IMG/VR virus record: IMGVR_UViG_3300045996_001022 | Location: 1 to 25,808 of that record | Source of the DNA: a virus | Strand: one strand, 5' to 3' | Length of the DNA: 25,808 bases | Shown here: piece after piece, positions 18,052 through 25,808 of the stretch | Layout: the number at the start of each line of letters is the position of its first letter | How positions within the stretch are numbered: position 1 is the stretch's first letter | Made by a program: the position numbers and the translations under genes | The notes under the pieces: model-generated | The model's database searches: none | The model's input: only the letters and a program-made list of their open reading frames with translations | What the model was told of the DNA's origin: nothing

Positions 18052-20008
18052 CGCCTTCCGCCGTCATTTCCGCGCACCACCGAAGCTCACCCTCAGTGAG
18101 TGGGCTGACACCTACCGCAAGCTGAGCCCGGAGGCGTCTGCTGAGCCGGGGCAGTGGTACACTGACCGGGTTCCGTATCTCCGCAAGCCGCTCGATGCTG
18201 CCGCCGATCCTGCCTGTGAGCAGGCGGTGTTCATGTTCTCGTCGCAGTCGGCGAAGACAGAAATCATCCTCAACGCGCTGGGTTACTTCTGCCACCAAGA
18301 CCCGGCTCCAATCCTGGCGGTGGAACCGCGCGTTGAGGACTGCAAAGCCCTCTCGAAGGACCGTATCTCGCCGATGCTGCGCGACTCGCCGGTTCTTCGT
18401 GGGCTGGTGAGGGACGCGCGGACCCGCGACAGCGGGAATACGGTACTGCACAAGCAGTTTCCAGGCGGTCACATGACGTTGGCGGGCGCCAACAGTGCTG
18501 CCGGCCTCTCGATGCGACCGATTCGGGTGGTTCTGCTGGATGAGGTGTCCCGCTATCCGGCCAGCGCGGGCACGGAAGGCGACCCGGTCAGCCTCGCCAT
18601 CAAGCGCACGACGACCTTCTGGAACCGGAAGGTCATCATGGCCAGCTCGCCAGCCATCGAGGGCGCCTGCCGGATCACCGCCGCCTACGAAGAGACCGAC
18701 CAGCAGAAGTTTCACATCCCCTGTCCGGCCTGTGGCGAGTTCCAAGTCCTGGATTGGTCGCGGGTTCAATGGGTGAAGGACGAGACGGACGGCCGCCGCC
18801 GCCATCGGACGAGTACCGCACGGTATCACTGCCTGCATTGCCCCGCTCAGTGGACGGACGCTGACCGATGGGGAGCGCTCACCAAGGGCAAGTGGGTCGC
18901 TGACTATCCCGAGCGGACGGCCGAGGGACGCTGGGGCTTCTGGATCAGCCAGTTATACTCGCCCTGGAAGAAGCTGGGCGAGCTGTCGGTCGAGTTTATC
19001 GACAGCCGCGGCAACGCCGAGCGTGAGAAGGCGTTTCAGAACACCGTCCTCGGGCTTCCCTATCGACAAAAGGGTGAGGCCCCCGAGTGGCAGCGTCTTT
19101 ACGACCGCCGCGAGGAATGGCCGGCGGATCGGCTGCCACAGGGCGTTGTCTTCCTCACCGCCTTCACCGACGTGCAGAAGGACCGCCTCGAAACCCGCGT
19201 TTGGGGCTGGGGGCGAGGGAAGTGCTCCTGGCACATTGAGACGCGGATCATGATGGGCGACACGAGCCGTCCGGACGTTTGGAAGGAGCTGGACGAGCTG
19301 GTTGGCCATAGTTGGCGGCATGAGAGCGGCGGCTATCTCTACCTGGCGCGGCACGGCATCGACTCGGGCTATGCGACCAACGAGGTCCACGCCTGGGCGA
19401 AGGGACACACGTACAACCGAGCCATCGTCACGAAAGGCGACAGTCGGCAATCCGGGGCCATCGGCGTTGTCCGGGTCGAGCAGCTCACGTCCATGGGCAA
19501 GCGGGCGAAGGCAGGCAGGAAAGTCCTGCCCTTCAACCCGAACGAGTTCAAAGAGCAATTCTATCGCTGGCTTAAGCTGGACGCGCCGGTTGATGGCGAT
19601 GCCTATCCTCCCGGCTATGTCCATCTCAGCAAGCGCGTCGGTGATGATGAGATCAAGCAACTGACGGCTGAGCAGCGGGTCACCGTCCGCAGCAAGGGCG
19701 GCTTTCCGAAGCAGGAATGGCAACTTGTCTCCGGCCGCCGCAACGAAGCGCTTGATTGCCGCGTCGGTGCCCACGTGATGGCTGTTCTGCATGGGATTGA
19801 CAGCCTCACCGAGGCGGGCTGGGCGAAACTGGAGCAATCCCTGGACCCCAAGCCCGTCGCGAAGGCGGACGATCCTCCCGTGTCCCCCGCACAGTCCCGC
19901 GGACAACCCGCCACGTCCGGCCCCCGCTACCGTTCCTCTACCCGCGATCCCGCGTCTGGTGACCGAAACTGGCTCGCCAACGACCGCAATTGGATGCGAG
20001 ACCGCTGA
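17996..20008 (+). CDS. Large terminase subunit, GpA family
   Basis: 670 residues from the ATG at 17996 (a GTG at 18041 would shorten the overlap with the small subunit). It is the ATP-driven packaging motor and nuclease. Near the start is LTLSEWADTYRKLSPEASAEPG, the GpA hallmark. The Walker A-type loop is SSQSAKTE (82-89), the Walker B is VVLLDEVSR (178-186), the zinc pairs are CPAC (243-246) and CLHC (279-282), and the nuclease part includes AFTDVQKDRLE, GIDSGYATNEV and EALDCRVGAHVMA with the Asp residues. The C-terminus is Pro/Ser-rich, ending DRNWMRDR. Length is normal for the family. The stop overlaps the next ATG. Confidence 0.92.
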   Translation: MTLKASPEATAKLKRVIRDAFRRHFRAPPKLTLSEWADTYRKLSPEASAEPGQWYTDRVPYLRKPLDAAADPACEQAVFMFSSQSAKTEIILNALGYFCHQDPAPILAVEPRVEDCKALSKDRISPMLRDSPVLRGLVRDARTRDSGNTVLHKQFPGGHMTLAGANSAAGLSMRPIRVVLLDEVSRYPASAGTEGDPVSLAIKRTTTFWNRKVIMASSPAIEGACRITAAYEETDQQKFHIPCPACGEFQVLDWSRVQWVKDETDGRRRHRTSTARYHCLHCPAQWTDADRWGALTKGKWVADYPERTAEGRWGFWISQLYSPWKKLGELSVEFIDSRGNAEREKAFQNTVLGLPYRQKGEAPEWQRLYDRREEWPADRLPQGVVFLTAFTDVQKDRLETRVWGWGRGKCSWHIETRIMMGDTSRPDVWKELDELVGHSWRHESGGYLYLARHGIDSGYATNEVHAWAKGHTYNRAIVTKGDSRQSGAIGVVRVEQLTSMGKRAKAGRKVLPFNPNEFKEQFYRWLKLDAPVDGDAYPPGYVHLSKRVGDDEIKQLTAEQRVTVRSKGGFPKQEWQLVSGRRNEALDCRVGAHVMAVLHGIDSLTEAGWAKLEQSLDPKPVAKADDPPVSPAQSRGQPATSGPRYRSSTRDPASGDRNWLANDRNWMRDR

Positions 20009-20214
20009 TGGCTGACCGGCTGACCACTGCGGAGCGAGCGGCACTCAAAGCCATCGTCAATGGCGGCATCCGCACCGTGACCTATGGGAACCGCACCATC
20101 ACGTACTCCATCGAGGAGGCGGCGAAGCGGCTTGCGGAAGATGATGCGGCCAGTGCCAGGGCCGGCGGCACGTCGGTAAAATACACCATCGCCCGCTTCT
20201 GCCGAGCCGGCTAA
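20008..20214 (+). CDS. gpW-family head-tail connector protein
   Basis: 68 residues, ATG at 20008 (TGATG overlap with the terminase). The plan is a helix (TAERAALKAIVNG), a strand pair with RTVTYGNRTITYS, and a helix (EEAAKRLAEDDAA). This is the small alpha+beta fold of gpW, which joins the portal to the tail. Its position between large terminase and portal is the lambda order. Last residues VKYTIARFCRAG. The stop overlaps the portal start (TAATG). Confidence 0.75.
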   Translation: MADRLTTAERAALKAIVNGGIRTVTYGNRTITYSIEEAAKRLAEDDAASARAGGTSVKYTIARFCRAG

Positions 20215-21728
20215 TGAACGTCATTGACCGCGCCATAAGCTGGGTCGCGCCCCGCGCGGCACTAAAGCGCGTGGCGGCGCGGGCTCTGCTGGATGCGGGC
20301 GGCAAGCGCTTCGAGGCTGCCAAGGCGGGCCGGGAGGACGGGTGGATGCCGCTGGGCACCAGCGCTGACCCGACCAGCGAGGTTGTCCAGGCCAATTATG
20401 AGTTGCGCCGCGCGGCACGGCAGCTTGAGCAGGATGATCCGTTCGCAGTCCGTGCGCTCGCGGCGTGGACCTGTAATGCAGCGCCCATTGCCGGCAGGGC
20501 ACAGGTGCCGGGCATCGATCGTGCCGACGCCAAGGAGGTCCACGACCCGATAGACACGCTGTGGTGGCAGCAGTGTCAGCGGCTAGGGGCCGATGGCGAG
20601 ACAACGGCCGACGCCCTCATGGCGCAGGTTGTCCACGCGATGGTGCGGGACGGCGAGATACTGGCGCGGCGCATCGACCGTCCGTCTGACTTCGGTTTGC
20701 CGCTGCCCTTCCAGGTCCAGCTTTTGGAGGCCGAGTTCCTCGATGAGAGCCGCGACCGCGGCATTGAGGGCGGTGGCGCCATCGTTGGCGGCATTCAATT
20801 CAACCGTCGGGGGCAGCGCGAGGGTTACTGGCTGCACCGGGAGCATCCGGGGCAGAACCGGGCGTTTACGCGGCAGGGTCTGGAGTCGGTTTTCGTCTCC
20901 GCCGAGCAGATCGCGCACATCTATGAGCCCCTGACCTACGGCTTGCAGCGCGGGTTCTCGTGGTTCGCCCCGGTCATCATGACCGCCAAAGACCTCGGCG
21001 ACTACAATCGCGCCGAGCGCAAGCGGAAGATGATCCAGGCGTGCTTTGCCGCCTTTGTCCATGGCTTCGAGGGCGAGCCGGATCAAACCATCGGTCCGAC
21101 AGTCACGGACAGTCAAGGCAAGACCATCGAAAGCATCTACCCCGGCATGATCGCCTATGTGCGGGGCCTGGGCGGACAGGTTCAGTTCGGCGACCCGAAG
21201 GCCACGGGTGGATATGCGGAATACATGCGGGTCCATCAGCACGCTTATGCTGCGGGCCTGCATTTGACCTACGAGCTGCTGACCGGCGACCTTTCTCAGG
21301 TGAATTTCAGCAGCGCTCGCGTGGGGCTGCTCGAGTTCAGGCGTCGGGTTCGGCACATCCAGAAGACGGTGCTGATCCCGCGCTACTGCGAACGTATCTG
21401 GTCGTGGTTCCTGATGTACGGCCAGGCGCTCGGCAAGGTTCGGCCGGGCACGGTCTGGGCGCAGTGGTCACCCCCGCGCTGGGAGGCCATCCAGCCGCTT
21501 GAGGACGCGCAGGCGACGGAGCTTCAGCTTGGCACCGGAACTTTGTCGCCGCAGGAGGCTCTCGCTCGCGAGGGCATCGACTGGCTCGAATACCTCGACG
21601 ACATCGAGCAGTGGAACGCAGAGCTGGACAAGCGCGGTATTGCCTTCGGCGTCGAGACCCGAAAGGCGGTGAAGTTTCCGCCCGCGCCGGCAGCACCTGC
21701 GACCCCGCCTGTTCGCCTCGTCGCTTAG
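20214..21728 (+). CDS. Portal protein, lambda type
   Basis: 504 residues, ATG at 20214. It forms the dodecameric ring at the capsid vertex through which DNA is packaged. The family pattern is seen in order: DPTSEVVQANYELRRAARQL, DDPFAVRALAAWTCNA, LLEAEFLDESRDRG, GYWLHREHPGQ, VSAEQIAHIYEPLTYGLQRG, YNRAERKRKMIQACFAAFV, YELLTGDLSQVNFSSARVGL, and TVWAQWSPPRWEAIQPLEDA followed by the closing helices. It fits the lambda gpB family in length and layout. The N-terminus is basic and the C-terminus Pro-rich. Confidence 0.92.
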   Translation: MNVIDRAISWVAPRAALKRVAARALLDAGGKRFEAAKAGREDGWMPLGTSADPTSEVVQANYELRRAARQLEQDDPFAVRALAAWTCNAAPIAGRAQVPGIDRADAKEVHDPIDTLWWQQCQRLGADGETTADALMAQVVHAMVRDGEILARRIDRPSDFGLPLPFQVQLLEAEFLDESRDRGIEGGGAIVGGIQFNRRGQREGYWLHREHPGQNRAFTRQGLESVFVSAEQIAHIYEPLTYGLQRGFSWFAPVIMTAKDLGDYNRAERKRKMIQACFAAFVHGFEGEPDQTIGPTVTDSQGKTIESIYPGMIAYVRGLGGQVQFGDPKATGGYAEYMRVHQHAYAAGLHLTYELLTGDLSQVNFSSARVGLLEFRRRVRHIQKTVLIPRYCERIWSWFLMYGQALGKVRPGTVWAQWSPPRWEAIQPLEDAQATELQLGTGTLSPQEALAREGIDWLEYLDDIEQWNAELDKRGIAFGVETRKAVKFPPAPAAPATPPVRLVA

Positions 21729-21737
21729 GAGCACGCC

Positions 21738-22097
21738 ATGATCATCGACTCCAACAACATGATGATTGGCAAGGCCGACCACATCCGCGAGGTTGGGCCG
21801 CACAGCCACGTCTGGATTGACGTTGGCCGCGACGGCGCCGGTTTCATGTATCGCGAATGCCAGGTGTGCGGCACCCGCACGACCGACTCGCCCGAGTTCA
21901 TTACCGCGCTCCGTCGCGACTGGCTTGCTGGCGGTGAGTGGAAAGTGCCGCAAGAGAAGCAGGTGGTGATTCCGGCCTCGTTCGAGGAGGCCGAGGAAGT
22001 GCATCGCGAGGCGATGGAAGAGCAGGCGGACAATGAGGCGGACAAGGATGAAAATCCTGCCCCCCGTCGCCGCGGTCGTCCGCCTAAGAACAGATAG
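21738..22097 (+). CDS. Small protein with an AT-hook-like C-terminus
   Basis: 119 residues, ATG at 21738 with a good SD (taggagc). Residues 20-60 have HSHVWIDVGRDGAGFMYRECQVCG (a beta-type segment with one C-x2-C). Residues 80-105 are very acidic helices. The end is PRRRGRPPKNR, with the AT-hook core RGRP at 112-115. Most phages have no protein of this kind between portal and protease. Possible roles are DNA contact at the portal or an assembly adaptor. Function unknown. Confidence 0.55.
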   Translation: MIIDSNNMMIGKADHIREVGPHSHVWIDVGRDGAGFMYRECQVCGTRTTDSPEFITALRRDWLAGGEWKVPQEKQVVIPASFEEAEEVHREAMEEQADNEADKDENPAPRRRGRPPKNR

Positions 22098-22109
22098 CTA
22101 GCTAGCTAA
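22095..22109 (+). repeat. TAGC tandem giving stops in all three frames
   Basis: TAG at 22095 (the stop of the gene before), TAG at 22099, TAG at 22103 and TAA at 22107 together close all three plus frames within 15 bases, before the capsid gene's leader. Confidence 0.7.
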
Positions 22110-22140
22110 ATTTCTTTCTATTCTCCCGGAGTTTTCGCCC

Positions 22141-24207
22141 ATGTCCGAGGATCGCGCCGCGCTCCCGATGCTGACTCGTGCGGACTCCGCGCGGTTCGAG
22201 CCCCGCACTCTCGATGCCGACGCCCGCACCGTCGAGGTGACGTGGAGCACGGGCGCCACCGTCCGTCGCGCGGGCATTTTCAGCGAGGGCTGGGACGAAG
22301 AGCTGAGCATGGACGATGAGGCGATTGACCTCGGCCGCCTCAACGGACGCGCTCAGCTCTTGGACAGCCATCGTGGTGTCGGTGTTCGCAGTGTGCTGGG
22401 CGTGGTTGAGAAGGCGTGGGTTCAGGGACCGAAAGGCCGCCGCGAAGGCCGCGCCGTCGTCCGTTTCAGCGAGCGCGAGGATGTCGAGCCGATCTGGCGC
22501 GACGTGAAGAGCGGCATCCTTTCCAACATCTCGGTCGGCTATCGAATCGATCGGGCCGAGAAGATCGAGCGCAAGGGACAAGTCCCCCTTGTCCGCGCTG
22601 TCGCCTGGACCCCGCTCGAATTGAGCCTTGTCAGCGTTCCCGCCGACGCCCGTGCGCAAATCCGGGCCGAAGGGGAAGAGTTTCCCTGCATTTTAACGCG
22701 CATCGAGGAGAATCAGATGCCCGATATCGCCTCCGGGGCCGCCCAGGAGGCGGTCATCAGGAACGAGCCTGAGCCCATCTCCAACCCGCAGCCGGCCCCG
22801 GCTCCTCAGCCGCCCGCGCCGCCTCCGCCGGCCACTTCGCCGGTCGACCCGGCTCCTGTGCAGCGGAGCGAAGAGCCCCGCGGCCTGACCACAGACGAGG
22901 TGGTTCAGGTCTTCCGCTCGGCCTCGGCCCTCGGCGTGAAGCACGATGTCGTGGAAAGCCTCATCAAGCAGCCCGGCATCGACCTCGCCCGTGCGCTGGG
23001 CGCCATCATCGACCAGAACGCTGGTCGGCAGGAGTCCACGCAGGTGCAGAACCTCCAGGTCCGCAACGTGGCGGACGAGGCTGACAAGCGCGCCGAGGGC
23101 ATGACCAATGCCCTGCTCTTCCAGACCAACCCGAGCCGGTTTCCGCTGACCGACCTCGGCCGGCGCTGGATGGGCTACAAGCCCATGGAGCTGGCTCGTG
23201 CGGCCGTCGAGGGCGCCGGCATCGACACCCGCGGCATGTCGCCGATGGACCTCGCCGGCTTGGCGCTTTCGCCCGGCTTTGGCGGCCAGTGGGGCATGCG
23301 TCTCGGTGGTCTGCACACGACCTCGGACTTCGCCAACACGCTCGCGAACGTAACCCAGCAGACGCTGCGCGCGGCCTACGAGGCGCTTCCCCGGACGTAT
23401 ACGGCCTGGGCTCGCCGGGTGGTCGCCCAGAACTTCAAGCCAATCGCCTCGGTCCAGGTGAGCGGTGCGCCGAAGCTCTGGAAGGTCAACGAGCACGGCG
23501 AGTTCCCGCGCGGGACGCTCTCTGAGGGCAAGGAGACCTACCGGATTTACACCCGCGGCGTGGTCGTGGGCGTGACCCGGCAGCTTCTTATCAACGACGA
23601 CTTGGGTGCGATGACTCGCATCCCGCAGTCGTTTGGTGCCAGCGCGGCCAATGCCGAGAACGACGTGGTCTATGCTCTGCTCCTGGCGAACGCCGCCATG
23701 AGCGATGGCACGGCGCTCTTCCACTCCAACCACAACAACCTGGCAACGTCGGCCGGCGCCCCCAGCGTCGCCACTCTCGGCGCTGCTCGTAAGGCGATGT
23801 TTCTCCAGACCGACCCCGACGGCAACGCCATCAATGCCATGGGTCGGTACATGCTGCTTCCGCCCAGCCATGAGATCACGCTGGCGCAGCTCTTCACGAC
23901 CATCACGCCGGCCCAGACCACTAACACAGTGCCGGATTACGTGAAGTTCACGACCCCGATTGTCGAGCCGCGCCTGGAGACGGGCGTCACGTTGGACGGG
24001 GTGACCTACAGCGGTAGCGCCACCGCCTGGTACGTCATTTCCGACACCACGCCGTTCATCGAGTATGCCTTCCTGAACGGGAACGAGGGCGTCTACACCG
24101 AGACCCGCAATGGTTTCGATGTGGACGGCGTCGAGTACAAGTGCCGTATCGACTTCGGCGCAGGTGTCGTTGACCACCGCGGCGGCTACAAGAACGCTGG
24201 CGCCTGA
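22141..24207 (+). CDS. Prohead protease / major capsid protein fusion
   Basis: 688 residues, ATG at 22141, SD ggag. The N-terminal part (about 1-190) is an HK97-type prohead protease: GRAQLLDSHRG with His77, GILSNISVGYRI with Ser131, then WTPLELSLVSVPADARAQIR. A Pro-rich linker spans about 211-240. The C-terminal part (about 245-688) is a Mu gpT-like major capsid protein: GLHTTSDFANTLANVTQQTL, FKPIASVQVSGAPKLWKVNE, GVTRQLLINDDLGAMTRIPQ, ALFHSNHNNLATS and a late TPFIEYAFLNGNEGVYTE. Such fusions are known. An internal ATG at 22717 with SD GAGGAG could also make the capsid part alone (496 residues). Confidence 0.9.
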   Translation: MSEDRAALPMLTRADSARFEPRTLDADARTVEVTWSTGATVRRAGIFSEGWDEELSMDDEAIDLGRLNGRAQLLDSHRGVGVRSVLGVVEKAWVQGPKGRREGRAVVRFSEREDVEPIWRDVKSGILSNISVGYRIDRAEKIERKGQVPLVRAVAWTPLELSLVSVPADARAQIRAEGEEFPCILTRIEENQMPDIASGAAQEAVIRNEPEPISNPQPAPAPQPPAPPPPATSPVDPAPVQRSEEPRGLTTDEVVQVFRSASALGVKHDVVESLIKQPGIDLARALGAIIDQNAGRQESTQVQNLQVRNVADEADKRAEGMTNALLFQTNPSRFPLTDLGRRWMGYKPMELARAAVEGAGIDTRGMSPMDLAGLALSPGFGGQWGMRLGGLHTTSDFANTLANVTQQTLRAAYEALPRTYTAWARRVVAQNFKPIASVQVSGAPKLWKVNEHGEFPRGTLSEGKETYRIYTRGVVVGVTRQLLINDDLGAMTRIPQSFGASAANAENDVVYALLLANAAMSDGTALFHSNHNNLATSAGAPSVATLGAARKAMFLQTDPDGNAINAMGRYMLLPPSHEITLAQLFTTITPAQTTNTVPDYVKFTTPIVEPRLETGVTLDGVTYSGSATAWYVISDTTPFIEYAFLNGNEGVYTETRNGFDVDGVEYKCRIDFGAGVVDHRGGYKNAGA
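22705..22719 (+). promoter_or_regulatory. Internal ribosome binding site and start in the protease-capsid gene
   Basis: GAGGAG (22705-22710), six-base spacer, ATG (22717-22719), in frame with the fusion and placed exactly at the protease/linker boundary (residue Met193). It resembles the nested starts of lambda C/Nu3 and could release an independent capsid or scaffold-capsid product. Confidence 0.5.
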
Positions 24208-24236
24208 TCTCGCAACTTTCGACACACGAGCCAATG

Positions 24237-24260
24237 CTCCGCCGGAATTGTCCGGCGGAG
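24237..24260 (+). repeat. 10-bp perfect hairpin between the capsid and decoration genes
   Basis: CTCCGCCGGA (24237-24246), loop ATTG, TCCGGCGGAG (24251-24260). It is very stable but is followed by tacgcc, not by Ts, so it is not a classic terminator. It could stabilise the capsid message or lower read-through into the next gene. Confidence 0.6.
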
Positions 24261-24286
24261 TACGCCACCGTGTAGGAGTGACTTGA

Positions 24287-24625
24287 ATGGCAAAGAATTT
24301 CCACAAGCCCGGCGAGGTGATGACTGTCACCGCTGCCGCCAACGTCAACAGCGGTCAGCTCGTCGTCATCGGTCAGATGTTCGGCGTTGCGACCTACAGC
24401 GCCAATACCGGCGAGAAGGTCGAGCTTCGGACCGGTGGTGTCTGGAAGTTCAACAAGGCGTCGGCGGCTTCGACCTCGGCTACCGAGGGGGCGAATGCCT
24501 ATCTCGATGCCACGAACGGCAACGTCACCATCTCGGCGACTTCCAACACCCGCGTCGGCGTCTTCGCTTACGCCGTCGCCAACACCGACACCTCTGTCTA
24601 CGTGAGGCTCAACCCGAGCTTCTGA
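24287..24625 (+). CDS. Capsid decoration protein, DUF2190 family
   Basis: 112 residues, ATG at 24287 (SD taggag, somewhat distant). The signature is MAKNFHKPGEVMTVTAAANV, then SGQLVVIGQMFGVATYSA, GEKVELRTGGVWKFNKAS and VGVFAYAVANTDTSVYVRL. These are DUF2190 features, a small all-beta protein that binds the outside of phage heads to stabilise them. Position directly after the capsid gene supports it. Length is normal. Confidence 0.85.
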   Translation: MAKNFHKPGEVMTVTAAANVNSGQLVVIGQMFGVATYSANTGEKVELRTGGVWKFNKASAASTSATEGANAYLDATNGNVTISATSNTRVGVFAYAVANTDTSVYVRLNPSF

Positions 24626-24627
24626 CC

Positions 24628-25437
24628 ATGACAGCGGAAGTCACGCCTCTGCCGCAGCCGCCCCGGCGACGGCGGTCTAGGCGCCTGCCAAAAGCTCCCC
24701 GCTGGCAGGCGGATGCCCAAGTGGGGCGTGTCGTTATCGGCACGCCCTGCTACGGCGGCCAGGTCCGGATCGAGTGGGCCGAATGTTACGCCGAGACACG
24801 GCTGCTGCTGGCGAGTCAGGGGGTGCAGACGGCATTCGTCGGCACGAAGAGCGAGAGCTTGGTGCAGCGTGGCCGTGACCTGATCGCGGCCAACTTCCTC
24901 GCCATCGAGCACGCCACGCACCTCTTCTTCATCGATGCGGACATCGAGTGGGAGCCGAAGGACGTTCTTAAGCTCCTGAGCCACGATGTGGAATGCATCT
25001 GCGCACTCTATCCGAAGAAGACGCTGCCCATTGAATACCCCTTCCACCCGCTCGTAGACGAGAACGGGCACTCCAACCGCGATCCGCGCACGGGCCGCAT
25101 AGAAATCGGCAATGCCGCGACCGGCTTCCTTTGCCTCAAGCGCGCGGCCTTCTTGCGCTACATCGAGGCGTATCCGGAGTCGAAGATCAGGGCGATGCAG
25201 AACGTGCAGGATCACGTCCTCCCCTGGCTCTATGACTTCTTCCCCGCCCAGCTTGAGGACGGCATCCTTTGGTCAGAGGACTACGGCTTCTGCCGTCGTT
25301 TCCGTGCGGCCGGTGGCCAAGTCTGGATGGACCCCTACATCAAGCTGAAGCACATCGGCGCCTACACGTTCGAGGGCGACCCCGCCAAGATCATCCGCAT
25401 GCCGGCCACACTTGAGCCCGTGAGCGCCGCGGCCTGA
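24628..25437 (+). CDS. Glycosyltransferase-like protein (GT-A type) in the head module
   Basis: 269 residues, ATG at 24628. After a Pro/Arg-rich start (1-30) it has VVIGTPCYGG at 35-44, VGTKSESLVQRGRDLIAANF at 71-90 and THLFFIDADIEWEPKDVLKLL, with the Asp-Ala-Asp at 103-105 as the probable metal/nucleotide-sugar site. CALYPKK and NAATGFLCLKRAAF follow, and then LWSEDYGFCRRFRAAGG with an ED pair near the end. This is the plan of GT-A glycosyltransferases of the Anp1/GT2-like type. The substrate is unknown; its place between decoration and connector genes suggests glycosylation of capsid or a head protein, or a cell-surface role. No signal peptide. Confidence 0.75.
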   Translation: MTAEVTPLPQPPRRRRSRRLPKAPRWQADAQVGRVVIGTPCYGGQVRIEWAECYAETRLLLASQGVQTAFVGTKSESLVQRGRDLIAANFLAIEHATHLFFIDADIEWEPKDVLKLLSHDVECICALYPKKTLPIEYPFHPLVDENGHSNRDPRTGRIEIGNAATGFLCLKRAAFLRYIEAYPESKIRAMQNVQDHVLPWLYDFFPAQLEDGILWSEDYGFCRRFRAAGGQVWMDPYIKLKHIGAYTFEGDPAKIIRMPATLEPVSAAA

Positions 25438-25438
25438 T

Positions 25439-25762
25439 ATGCGCGAGCAGATCACGGCTATGCTTGACACGCTGTTCGAGCATAGCGGCGAGGATGTTGA
25501 ATACACGCCCGCTGGTGATACCGAGACGACAACCCTCCGCTGTCTTATCGGCAATCGAGACAGTGTCGCTGAGATGGGGCAGGCCGACATCGAACAGAAC
25601 GTGCTGCGCTTCGAGTTCAGGAAGGCTGATTTTGTGTACGCCGATTTGGCGGACCCGAAGCGCGGGGCCACGATCAGTTATGAGGGCGGCACCTTCACCT
25701 TTTCCGACCCGCCAAAGCAGGATGACCTTGGCATCCTCTGGCAATTCGACGCCTACCGATAG
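25439..25762 (+). CDS. Head-tail joining protein, lambda FII-like
   Basis: 107 residues, ATG at 25439. The N-terminal helix (REQITAMLDTLFEHSGEDVEY) is followed by beta strands (TLRCLIGNRDSV, ADIEQNVLRFEFRKADFV, KRGATISYEGGTFTFSDPP, ILWQFDAYR). This is the plan of the small beta-barrel head completion/head-tail joining proteins of lambda FII and its relatives. The position after capsid and decoration genes fits. The remaining 46 bases of the window hold no clear start of the next gene. Confidence 0.65.
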   Translation: MREQITAMLDTLFEHSGEDVEYTPAGDTETTTLRCLIGNRDSVAEMGQADIEQNVLRFEFRKADFVYADLADPKRGATISYEGGTFTFSDPPKQDDLGILWQFDAYR

Positions 25763-25808
25763 GGGTGCCGTGTCTTCCGCATCGAAGTAACCCGTCCAGG
25801 TGGCGCCG

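Noticed and set aside
25763-25808. Next gene at the right edge
   Set aside because: GTG candidates at 25765 and 25770 exist. The most protein-like reading (RVFRIEVTRPGG) is in frame with the preceding stop and has no start codon. Too short to judge, and a sequencing error cannot be excluded.
1-25808. tRNA genes, insertion sequences, integrase or attachment sites
   Set aside because: I saw no cloverleaf-like sequence, transposase motif or recombinase signature on either strand.

Overview
The window is a GC-rich, tightly packed stretch of a tailed-phage or prophage genome. It is almost entirely plus-strand, with one small minus-strand island at about 16.35-16.71 kb. Terminase, portal, capsid and connector genes identify it as phage. 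The strong G/C preference at third codon positions, the GTG starts and the resemblance of several small proteins to alphaproteobacterial phage proteins suggest an alphaproteobacterial host; the host is an inference. No integrase, lysis or tail gene lies in the window, so lifestyle cannot be decided.

Layout. (1) 1-4.45 kb: the 3' part of a C5 cytosine methyltransferase, a hypothetical protein, then a 338-base non-coding stretch with a terminator and four further hairpins. After it comes a run of overlapping genes: a triple zinc-module protein, two small helix-turn-helix proteins, a RusA-type Holliday junction resolvase and hypothetical proteins. (2) 4.45-10.4 kb: a ParB-like DGQHR protein, small proteins, a beta-class N6-adenine/N4-cytosine methyltransferase, a PD-(D/E)XK-fold protein, a replication initiator/helicase-loader-like protein with an origin-like tract inside its gene, and a DnaB-like helicase with an altered Walker A. 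(3) 10.4-11.8 kb: a run of small genes joined by five copies of a 29-base junction repeat. Each copy encodes the last residues of one protein (HLAEL or HLTEL), its stop codon, and the Shine-Dalgarno and start codon of the next gene. (4) 11.8-16.3 kb: accessory proteins, including mosaic paralogues, a zinc ribbon, coiled coils, a HicA-like protein, a DUF6456-like protein and an HELGH-motif protein. (5) 16.35-17.4 kb: a divergent regulatory island with two tiny minus-strand genes ending at a terminator, facing a 58-residue Cro/XRE-like regulator and a GIY-YIG nuclease. (6) 17.5 kb to the end: the head module (small and large terminase, gpW-like protein, lambda-type portal, AT-hook protein, prohead protease/major capsid fusion, DUF2190 decoration protein, glycosyltransferase-like protein, head-tail joining protein).

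How it works together. Early genes provide DNA modification, recombination and replication functions. The 16.7 kb divergent promoter region probably controls a change in expression. The last module packages DNA and builds the head. Most neighbours overlap by 1, 4, 8 or 11 bases (ATGA, GTGA, TGATG), which indicates translational coupling in long polycistronic transcripts. The least ordinary element is the repeated gene-junction sequence at 10.4-11.5 kb, which behaves like a modular gene-cassette seam carrying both a peptide tail and a ribosome binding site. I ran no database searches; family names rest on motif recognition.
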